NCBI GenBank assembly: GCA_934525595.1
Contig: CAKSZJ010000013.1
Span: 1-64,000, forward strand
From: an uncultured Chiayiivirga sp.
Lineage (GTDB): Bacteria > Pseudomonadota > Gammaproteobacteria > Xanthomonadales > Xanthomonadaceae
Length of the DNA stretch: 64,000 bases
Reading direction: 5' to 3'
Shown here: positions 47,301-53,251 of the stretch, one piece after another
How positions within the stretch are numbered: position 1 is the first letter of the stretch
Layout: every line of letters begins with the position of its first letter
Made by a program: the position numbers and the translations under genes
The notes under the pieces: generated by a model
Database searches by the model: none
What the model was told of the DNA's origin: nothing
What the model saw: only the letters and a program-made list of their open reading frames with translations

Positions 47301-50169
47301 GCAGGCCGGGGCAGGTGCCGGTGAAATCGACGAAGTGGTGACCCGCATCGGCCGTGGCGGTGAAGCTGATGGAGCTGCCATCGACCACCGACTGCGCGCC
47401 CGTGGGCGAGATCGAACCCGAGGGCGTGCCCACGCTGCCGGTGACGGTGTGCAGGACCGGCGCAATCACGCCGAACTCATCCGCGCCCATGTCCGGTGCG
47501 GTCGCGTCACGAATTCCGCCGTCGAAATCGGTGGTGACGGCAGCAAGCGGTGTGGCTCCCCCGATCGCGGCCGAAGCGGCGGTGAGGTGCAGGTCGGTAT
47601 CCGAGACGAACAGCGGATCGCCCGAAATCGAAGCGGCATCCTGGCCCGTCGCCGTCTGCCAGTCGCCGAGCGTGGTGACGTCGCTGCCACCGAAGTTGCC
47701 CAACACGCCCGTCGCGCCCGAGGCGAAGTAGTCATTGTGGTCGATGTTGGTGAAGCTGCTCGCCGGCGCAGCCGAGTACACCGCGTAGGACTTGTCCGTG
47801 CTCGAACTGCTGTTGTCGTAGGCGTTCGAGAAGATGTTGTTGCGCAAATCCACTGCGGTAACAGTCGCGCCCACGTACAGCGCCGTCTGCATCGTGGCGC
47901 CGGTCAAGCCAGTGTGCGATCCGGACAGGTTGACCGAGTTGTAGTACAGGTTCCAGCCACCGTTGACGCCAGTGAGCATGATGCCGACAGGCTGGTAGGA
48001 GAACGCCGTCGAGGGATCGGAGTAACTCGCGATGTCAGCGATCATGTTGTTGGCGATCGTGACGCCGCTGGCAGCGGAACCCGAACCCAGATAGAGGCCG
48101 TAGGCCGGGTAACCTGCCGGGTTGGTCTGCTCGATGTTGTTGATCGTGTTGCCGGTGATCGTGCCGCCCGCAATGCCCAATGCAACCTGGATGCCGTTCA
48201 TCGCAGCGGTCGACGTTGAGGTCGACACCACACCCTGCACCGTGTTGTTGCTGATCGTGAAGTTCGCGGCGTTGCCGATGAGCATGCCACGGAAGCTGAG
48301 CTTGTCCGCGGCAATCGTCGAACCCAGGGTGTTGCCGGCAACCAGCCAGTTCTGGTCGAAGGTGCCGGCGCTCGCGCCACCGCGCAAATACAGCGCGTTC
48401 TGCACCTTGGTGATGACGTTGTTGCGGATCGTGTTGTCGGAGTTGGCCGCTTCTGCATCGCCGCCCAGCACCGTACCGCTGGCGAGGATGCCGCCGACCG
48501 TGGCGCCGGCGCCGCTGATGAGGCAGTTTTCGATCGTGTTGTTCGTCGCGCCATTGCCGACGCTGGCGCTGCGCAGCCAGAACACCGTGCCTGCGGTCGA
48601 TGTGTTGGTGACCGTGAGACTCTGGTCGGTGCCACCACTGAGCGAACCGTCGATCGTCACGCGATCGGCGCCGTTGAGCGTGATCAGGCCCGTCGCGGAG
48701 CTGCCGGAAATGACACGCGCCGCACCCACGGGCTTGATCAGGAGCGTATAGCCACCCGCGCCAACCTCTCCCCACTGATTGAGGGCGACCGCGCCGGTTT
48801 CGCCGCTGAGGTCGGCGGTGATTTCGAGCGTGACGTCACCCGCAAGGGCGCTGCCGTTGATCGCCGCAAAGGCGCCGCCTGCGTTGGTCAGCGACGGATA
48901 GTCACCCGGCACGGTGTAGGTGCCGCCAGTCATGGTGCCCAGGATGGTGTAGTTCGCAGGCGTGCCGCCGATCGGGAAGGCGGCACCCGTCAGGGCCACG
49001 CTCGCCGGGGCCGCGGCAAACGTGCCATTGCTGATGCCGACCAGGGGTGTCGCGGCCAGATCCTGCGCCACCACGAAGTACTGCACGACGTCCCCAGCAG
49101 CGACACCCGTGCCGCCATTGAGCAGGGCATAGTCGATGGTGAAATCGAAGGGCGAGCTGGCGCCGTTGGCTTCGGCGTACTTCCAGCCATCGGTACCCGC
49201 CGTATTGTCATTCCATGCATTGGCATCGGCGCTGCGCTTGTAGTACACGCGCGGCCGCGTGCCGGCAGTGCCGTCCACGCCGTCGCCATCGGCAATCGCC
49301 ACGCCAGTCAACGCAAGGTTGGCCGTGCTCGGCGTGTTGGCCAGCGGCATGTAGCTGATCACCGGCGGGAAGTTCGGTGGCGTCCAGGTCCAGGTCAGGC
49401 CCGGATCGGGCAGGTTGGTCTGGTTCAGGGTGCGTGTCGCGCTATTGGCGGCGCCGGCCGTCGAGGCCTGCCAGGCACCGGTGCCGGTGCGATTGTTGAA
49501 ATCAGCACTGCTCGCGCCCCGGATGCCGACCTGCGGCGTGCGACTGGTCGCATTCTTGGTGAAGGCACCATAGGCCACCTCGATCACGTTGCTCGTTTCG
49601 TGCAGACGGATCTGGTAGTTGTACGAGTCGCCCGTGGTGTTCCAGTTGCGGAAATTGTTCCACTGCACGACGAGCACGCGATTGGGCGCGGTACCCAGGG
49701 TATCGAAACTCAGGTCGCTGCTGGCCGCGTTGGTCTGCTGGTCCATGCCCATCGCGACGATCACGTTGTTGGTCACGCCCGTGCTGAGCGGTGCATACGA
49801 ACTCGTGACCGTCGCGCCCATCGCGAGAAAACCGTTGCAGTTCACGCTGAACTGCGTGTAGTCCGTGCCGTTGTAGTTGAACGTGAACGGGAGCGCGTTG
49901 GCGTTGTAGCTGTTGTCGTCGCAGCTGGTGGCGAGCACCGTGCCGCCGCTGATCGGCGCGTAGGTGCCGACGGACTGGGCGAAGGTGTAGCCGCTGGCCG
50001 CGGTCGGACCGGTCGGCAGACTGTTGAGGGTCATCACCCCGCGACTGTCGAGGGCGTTGGGATCGGTGATGGTCTTGCCATCCCGCTCCGCTGCGTGCGA
50101 TGCAAGTGCCGGTACCAGCAGCGCCAAGGCGGCGATTGCTGATGACCGGACAAACGTGGTGAATTTCAT
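41368..50169 (-). CDS. Giant modular secreted protein (about 2,933 aa)
   Basis: A signal peptide (FVRSSAIAALALLVPALASHA) is followed by a beta-rich domain (residues about 30-270), a right-handed parallel beta-helix (about 450-880; repeated NN-I-NN turns), four repeats of the divergent InlB/bacterial-repeat type (near 905, 1180, 1725 and 2215; VTPSVG-PSGSI-P, ending AdCsVIANF), a lamin-tail-like domain (about 990-1170), and three Ig-like folds, each split by a large insert, two apparently jelly-roll-like. A GEVED-like domain lies near 2300-2400, then AIFSDGFEGDD near 2770 and a last module ending GAAITIP that duplicates one near 1580-1720. No enzyme domain is recognised; an adhesin or extracellular structural role is inferred. 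The ATG at 50169 fits GGAGG 10 bp upstream; the ATG at 50178 touches it. Confidence 0.85.
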   Translation of the reverse strand: MKFTTFVRSSAIAALALLVPALASHAAERDGKTITDPNALDSRGVMTLNSLPTGPTAASGYTFAQSVGTYAPISGGTVLATSCDDNSYNANALPFTFNYNGTDYTQFSVNCNGFLAMGATVTSSYAPLSTGVTNNVIVAMGMDQQTNAASSDLSFDTLGTAPNRVLVVQWNNFRNWNTTGDSYNYQIRLHETSNVIEVAYGAFTKNATSRTPQVGIRGASSADFNNRTGTGAWQASTAGAANSATRTLNQTNLPDPGLTWTWTPPNFPPVISYMPLANTPSTANLALTGVAIADGDGVDGTAGTRPRVYYKRSADANAWNDNTAGTDGWKYAEANGASSPFDFTIDYALLNGGTGVAAGDVVQYFVVAQDLAATPLVGISNGTFAAAPASVALTGAAFPIGGTPANYTILGTMTGGTYTVPGDYPSLTNAGGAFAAINGSALAGDVTLEITADLSGETGAVALNQWGEVGAGGYTLLIKPVGAARVISGSSATGLITLNGADRVTIDGSLSGGTDQSLTVTNTSTAGTVFWLRSASVGNGATNNTIENCLISGAGATVGGILASGTVLGGDAEAANSDNTIRNNVITKVQNALYLRGGASAGTFDQNWLVAGNTLGSTIAADKLSFRGMLIGNAANFTISNNTVQGVVSTSTSTAAMNGIQVALGIAGGTITGNTINNIEQTNPAGYPAYGLYLGSGSAASGVTIANNMIADIASYSDPSTAFSYQPVGIMLTGVNGGWNLYYNSVNLSGSHTGLTGATMQTALYVGATVTAVDLRNNIFSNAYDNSSSSTDKSYAVYSAAPASSFTNIDHNDYFASGATGVLGNFGGSDVTTLGDWQTATGQDAASISGDPLFVSDTDLHLTAASAAIGGATPLAAVTTDFDGGIRDATAPDMGADEFGVIAPVLHTVTGSVGTPSGSISPTGAQSVVDGSSISFTATADAGHHFVDFTGTCPGLPSVANPVTTGAITADCSITANFAVDAAPAGVRISQVYSGGGAATSYYLFDYVELFNAGSTAVDLTGYSLQYGSNTGNFGGSAQQIYAFPAATTIAAGKYLLVQTGGSNGGIALPTTPDFTTANLSLGAANGKIALAKVATALGCGSTPCVLPHANIADLVGWGNANNAEGGAAVAALSVSTAAVRKNNGCQDTDNNAADFDVATAPLSPRNASSPANTCGAPPVTHDVTPSVGTPSGSITPNTVQTVNDGDTITFTLAANAGYEIDNVGGDCPAGSLAGNDYTTGAIVADCTVIANFKAVAPSDPIIDVTPTSLSASQETNQTTTQTLLIENIGGSDLHWGIEEGLPRGTGTGTAERMSPRLTTPHQPAPRDWVLAPMAEVVQDGGFEAGDPNPYWTSFSQNFGTVLCDMSCSNSPENAPRTGSWWVWFGGIDAAEEGYVSQSVTIPANSATLSFWLRVPFTSGLAADYFAVSIDGNELFRVTADASAAYQAAYQQVTLDVSAYADGGAHTLRFDSAVVGGGTETSNFMLDDVSLDAGPPPVTGCTAGDILPWASVDTGSGTIAAGGNASVTVTFDSTGLAVGTYSGLLCVNSNDPVNPQVEVPVELTVAPPAGGLVCFSQSHPVAQTFDGTYVRWEDNTFSDTGSIPGSNFNPYGATQLSFFWPNSATGNAGVASATTGGTWLVLNPGDTVGPASTFNTATTGATNWRAGADGYLGFRFACSTASACYGYAHMTTVAPNGYPAVIGDYCFDSTGAAITIPGGIPKHTVTPSVGSPSGSITPNTPQLVDEGTTATFTLSPALGYHILDVTGTCGGTLTGNSYTTAAVMADCTVVANFEINAAGTDPVIAVTPASGFTVSQNTNQTTTDTLTIGNTGGGDLNWTIKEENTSRPLSAMPVVAHVQQAAQEHVGSSAALAAPANSTDSLKLLLPQDPEAVLYDNGPLITNPGAGAGGADVSALQTAVGNSTYGSNVSTSAGFRVADDFSVPAGGWMVDTITVYSYQTGSSTTSTINAANLRIWDGVPGAAGSNIVFGDTTTNRLSATAFSGIYRTLDTDLTNADRPIMSVDISVGAILPAGTYWVDWQLGGSLASGPWAPAVTLSGQTGKPGANALQYDGAAWAAATDGGSLAAQDFPFQVDGTPAGGAPACTYLSSIPWLSASPASGTTAAGMSAAVTLTFDSTGVAIGSYAGNICVESDDPVNPMVAVPVALDVVPVGATFTVTPSVGAGNGAISPSTAVIVDENGTTAFTLTPGAGYQLGTVGGTCGGTLAGNVFTTAPVTADCSVIANFDAIFPAPYCNVAFPSAVEPISRVVFTGIDNPSDPTVGGSPALENFLSVTGGVVSLDGLYDIAVEGNTGGNYTTKVRAYIDWNQNGSFADAGEMYNLSDLVNSTGADGKQATGSIVVPATATLGSTRMRVIKKFNTAADPCNTAGYGQAEDYTLAVNNDPLPQPEAQVSPISLSLTAQVGTSDTGTLTVSNVGPGRLTFNITRALPDAQGTPDPRRNGSAIRTTAETQAARAAKLASTLPFAAQDDLIGAYARGGDLPQFGNAILANDPICDVGTPGLVVHDGNGAPDNGYGWNASAGTDAKIVDKFTPSAYPASYSTVCVTLLTNAGLTSVPVQVVVFADDGPGGAPGTELGRVSATANNISSTLDQSFQAIDISSMGLNIASGSVYIGLEWNAASFSALFLAADETTAVNAGGYSYSSGAWGATADGFPDYKSMFIRAIEVAAGPPGTGCGSPSAVSWLSAAPLSGSINGPGSVAVTVTANAASLAVGTYEALLCVNTNDLGAPQFEIPVTFTVTPLPPAIFSDGFEGDDLPVDPNIVTGTINMPVALGDGDGLTMDFAAGLWGTYDPGRSDNVNLYDYGDGTLSVYWYGDVFTGVGGVVDGGGTEFAVLGSGATVGPASTISAASLKLVNWVGGVDGYLGFAFINSSTSQVNYGYIRMTTVSPGGLPAQVLEYGYNSAGAAITIP

Positions 50170-50318
50170 GACAGTCATCCCTCCAGTGCCCAGTGATTAC
50201 ATGAATCAAGACTTAAGGGCCAGAGAGTAACAACGGTTCGGCGCGTTTGGAAGCGCCGCCGACCCGAATGGCGTCACAGCGGGATCGGGCGGGCGGATGC
50301 TGCATCGCAGCAGGCTGC

Positions 50319-50332
50319 CAAACGCGCGTTTG
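50319..50332. promoter_or_regulatory. 14-bp perfect palindrome downstream of the AraC-type gene
   Basis: CAAACGCGCGTTTG lies 17 bp beyond the regulator stop, with TGCTGC-ATC-GCAGCA just downstream on that strand (50298-50312). Either could be part of a terminator or a binding site in the 180-bp gap before the giant gene; function unknown. Confidence 0.3.
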
Positions 50333-50349
50333 CGGGTCGCTCGGCCCGC

Positions 50350-51108
50350 TCAGGCCTGCCCCTGCACCAGCTGCCGGTACTGCCTCGGGGTGAAGCCGGT
50401 GACGTGGCGGAACTGGCGCGAGAACGCGCTCTGGTCGGAGAAACCGACCTGCTGGGCGATGTCGATGATCGGCTGGCGGGTGGCGGCGAGCAGACGGGTG
50501 GCGTGGTCGATGCGGGTCTTGATGACGTACTGGCCGGCCGAGAGCTGGAAGATCTTCTTCATGCGGCGGTCGAACTGCGCCTGCGACAGGCCGGCGCGGC
50601 GTGCCAGGGCCTCCATCCGCAGCGGCTCGTCGATGTGTTCGAGCAGGAAGTCGACGGTGTCGGCAAAGGCGCTGTCGATGAAGCCGCCGCGGCTGGGTTC
50701 GGTGAGATCCTTGGAAATGCAGGCCAGCCCCACGATCTCGCCGGCGGCATCGCGCAGCGGCTCCTTGGTGGTGAGGCACCAGCCGGCGCTGCCGTCGCGG
50801 TAAACGGTCAGGTCGAGGTTGTCCACGATGGGTTTGCCGCTGCGGAACAGGCGCTCGTCCTGGCGCGTGTAGCGTTCGGCCATGGGGCGGGGAAAGAGGT
50901 CGAAGGCGGTCTTGCCGACCGCGTCCTGGCGGTGCTTGAGGCCGCAGCGCATGGCGGCGGTCTCGCTGATCGAGACATAGCGGCCCTGCCGGTCCTTCAG
51001 CGAGAACACGATGTCGGGCAGCCGATCGAACAGCCGCTCGACATACCAGGGCGAAGCGACGTTCGCCATGAAGCCATCGCGCCAGCGCAGCGCGGCATCC
51101 CTGTCCAT
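50350..51108 (-). CDS. PAS-domain AraC-family transcriptional regulator
   Basis: The 252-aa protein has an N-terminal PAS domain (LFDRLPDIVFSLKDRQGRYV, then WCLTTKEPLRDAAGEIVGLA, about 22-130) and a C-terminal AraC DNA-binding domain (LRMEALARRAGLSQAQFDRR, DIAQQVGFSDQSAFSRQFRH, TGFTPRQYRQ, about 155-248). PAS-AraC proteins of this layout usually sense a small ligand or redox state. GGGAGGGG lies 4 bp before the ATG at 51108, which decides the start over longer frames. It is in the same direction as the giant gene but behind it, so control of that gene is possible but unproven. Confidence 0.88.
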   Translation of the reverse strand: MDRDAALRWRDGFMANVASPWYVERLFDRLPDIVFSLKDRQGRYVSISETAAMRCGLKHRQDAVGKTAFDLFPRPMAERYTRQDERLFRSGKPIVDNLDLTVYRDGSAGWCLTTKEPLRDAAGEIVGLACISKDLTEPSRGGFIDSAFADTVDFLLEHIDEPLRMEALARRAGLSQAQFDRRMKKIFQLSAGQYVIKTRIDHATRLLAATRQPIIDIAQQVGFSDQSAFSRQFRHVTGFTPRQYRQLVQGQA

Positions 51109-51280
51109 GCGACCCCTCCCGTTCGCGTTCCTTCCTCGCGCGGACGTGCTCTTCCCGGCCTGTCCGCGTCGGATTGAGTGTAGTCGCGCGGCGGCTCCCT
51201 CTCGCGGCTGAAATCTTCGCCGAGGCGGATAAATGCGCCGGTCGCCCATTGCCCCGGCGGCGTTCACGGCCCGGGCCACC

Positions 51281-51356
51281 GCGTCGGGAGGCGTAGCCCC
51301 GACCCGCGAGCTGCCACCCGCACCACCGCCGTAGGTCGGCCCTACGCGGCCGACGT
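51281..51356. repeat. Dispersed copy of the GCGTCGGGGGCGTAG element
   Basis: GCGTCGGGAGGCGTAGCCCC at 51281-51300 and GTAGGTCGGCCCTACGCGG at 51331-51349, then CCGACGTTGCC, form one complete unit of the type in tandem at 19502. The spacing between the two palindromes is similar to that in the tandem copies. Confidence 0.8.
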
Positions 51357-51407
51357 TGCCGGGCATCGAACGCTACGAGCTGCGGCGCATCCCCCGGCGC
51401 CTGGATC

Positions 51408-51428
51408 GCGAGCAGGCTCGCTCCTACA
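51408..51428. repeat. REP-like element, left copy
   Basis: GCGAGC-AG-GCTCGC followed by TCCTACA is a short hairpin with the conserved tail of REP sequences common in pseudomonads and Lysobacterales. On the minus strand it reads TGTAGGAGCGAGCC. Confidence 0.7.
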
Positions 51429-51447
51429 AAAAGCTCGCGAAACCGCC

Positions 51448-51475
51448 GCGTCGGGGGCGTAGCCCCGACCTACGA
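51448..51475. repeat. Half copy of the GCGTCGGGGGCGTAG element
   Basis: GCGTCGGGGGCGTAGCCCCG followed by ACCTACGA matches the first palindrome of the 133-bp unit only. It lies between the two REP-like hairpins. Confidence 0.7.
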
Positions 51476-51523
51476 GGCCACCTCGGTCGCGATGGGGTTC
51501 TCGCGAAGGCTCTGATGTTGCGA

Positions 51524-51546
51524 TGTAGGAGCGACCTTGGTCGCGA
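51524..51546. repeat. REP-like element, right copy
   Basis: TGTAGGA followed by GCGACC-TT-GGTCGC is the same REP type in the opposite orientation to 51408-51428, about 95 bp away. The word GGTCGCGATGGGGT is also duplicated at about 51485 and 51539. Confidence 0.7.
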
Positions 51547-51683
51547 TGGGGTGTTCGGGAAGCCTGCGCACGATGATTTGCCGGGGACCCGCGCCTGGGC
51601 TACCGTGCGGCGCGCGAACGGCACCCCGGCCACGGCGGCTTCATCGCGGATCAGGCACAGCAGAAATCCAGGGACGCACACCC

Positions 51684-52976
51684 ATGAAAATCCTCGTCGT
51701 AGGCTCGGGCGGGCGCGAGCACGCGCTGGCGTGGAAGCTGGCGCAGTCGCCGCGCGTATCCGAGGTGATCGTGGCGCCCGGCAACGCCGGCACCGCGACC
51801 GAGGCCAGGTGCCGCAACGCGCCGGTGAGGGTCGACGATCTCGACGGCCTGCTCGCGCTGGCGCAGCGCGAAGACGTCGCGCTCACCGTGGTCGGGCCGG
51901 AAGGGCCGCTGGTGGCGGGCGTGGTGGACCGCTTCCGCGCCGCGGGCCTGCGCATCTTCGGCCCCAGCGCCGCCGCCGCGCGGCTGGAAGGCAGCAAGGC
52001 CTTTGCCAAGGACTTCCTCGCCCGGCACGGGATTCCCACCGCGTTCTACGCCGTGCATACCGACGTGGACGCGGCGCTGGCCTACGTGCGCGGGAAGGGT
52101 GCGCCCATCGTGATCAAGGCCGACGGCCTGGCCGCCGGCAAGGGTGTGGTGGTGGCAATGACGCTGGACGAAGCCGAGGCCGCGGTGCGCGACATGCTCT
52201 CCGGGAACGCCTTCGGCGACGCCGGCGCGCGGGTGGTGATCGAGGAGTTCCTCGACGGCGAGGAGGCCAGCTTCATCTCGATGGTGGACGGCCGCACCGC
52301 CCTGCCGCTGGCCACCAGCCAGGACCACAAGCGCGTGGGCGACGGCGACACCGGCCCCAATACCGGCGGCATGGGCGCCTATTCGCCCGCGCCCGTGGTC
52401 ACGCCCGAGGTGCATGCGCGCATCCTGCGCGAGATCGTCGAACCCACGGTGGCCGGAATGGCGGCCGACGAAGCGCCGTTCACCGGCTTCCTCTACGCCG
52501 GGCTGATGATCGACGCCGACGGCGCGCCCAAGGTGATCGAGTTCAACGCGCGCTTCGGCGATCCGGAAACCCAGCCGATCCTGATGCGCCTGGCGTCCGA
52601 TTTCGTCGAGCTGCTGGAGGCGGGCATCGACGAGCGCCTCGACGCGGTGGAGGCGCGCTGGGATCCGCGCGCCGCGCTCGGCGTGGTGATGGCCTCGCGC
52701 CCCTACCCCGAAGCCCCCGCCACCGGCGACGTGATTTCGGGCCTGGACGCCGTACCCGCGCAGGCCAAGGCCTTCCATGCCGGCACCGCGTTCGATGCGC
52801 AGGGCCGGGTGATCGCCGCCGGCGGCCGGGTGCTGTGCGTCACCGCGCTGGGCGACAGCGTCGCGCAGGCGCAGCAGCGCGCCTACGCGGGCGTGGACGC
52901 GATCCACTGGAACAGCGAATTCCACCGCCGCGACATCGGCTGGCGCGCGCTGGCACGCGAACGCGGCGGGCGCTGA
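51684..52976 (+). CDS. purD: Phosphoribosylamine-glycine ligase (GAR synthetase)
   Basis: The 430-aa ATP-grasp enzyme makes GAR, the second step of purine synthesis. Seen: MKILVVGSGGREHALAWKLA, VVGPEGPLVAGVVDRFRAAG, GSKAFAKDFLARHGIPTAFY, IKADGLAAGKGVVVAMTLDEA, DHKRVGDGDTGPNTGGMGAYSP and VIEFNARFGDPETQPILMRL. Length is normal. The ATG at 51684 opens the conserved domain. It is alone here, away from purH. Confidence 0.97.
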   Translation: MKILVVGSGGREHALAWKLAQSPRVSEVIVAPGNAGTATEARCRNAPVRVDDLDGLLALAQREDVALTVVGPEGPLVAGVVDRFRAAGLRIFGPSAAAARLEGSKAFAKDFLARHGIPTAFYAVHTDVDAALAYVRGKGAPIVIKADGLAAGKGVVVAMTLDEAEAAVRDMLSGNAFGDAGARVVIEEFLDGEEASFISMVDGRTALPLATSQDHKRVGDGDTGPNTGGMGAYSPAPVVTPEVHARILREIVEPTVAGMAADEAPFTGFLYAGLMIDADGAPKVIEFNARFGDPETQPILMRLASDFVELLEAGIDERLDAVEARWDPRAALGVVMASRPYPEAPATGDVISGLDAVPAQAKAFHAGTAFDAQGRVIAAGGRVLCVTALGDSVAQAQQRAYAGVDAIHWNSEFHRRDIGWRALARERGGR

Positions 52977-53251
52977 TCCAGCCGCGGCGCAGGCCGCTTC
53001 CCTCGCCTCTCCCGATCGCGCCCGCGGCCCGTGCCGCGGCGTCCGCGCCTTCCTGCGCGCGAGGACCCGCGCGCCGCGGCGGCCGCCTGTGCCGTTTCAT
53101 CCCCGCAGGCGGGAATAATCCGCAAGACCGGCGCGGGCGGCGGGTGCGACGCTGGCTCCGCCGTTCGCATCCGGGGCCAGGGGCTGCATGCCGGGGCGGG
53201 TCGGCAACCGTTCCTTCGCCGATTTCGCCCGCAGGGGCAGGGGAGATTCAC

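Larger units (their letters stand above)
51109..51683. other. Repeat-rich intergenic region before purD
   Basis: The 575-bp gap holds no supported gene. It carries the four repeat elements listed separately at 51281-51546, and the purD promoter must lie within or beyond them; no clear sigma-70 pair was seen. Confidence 0.7.
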
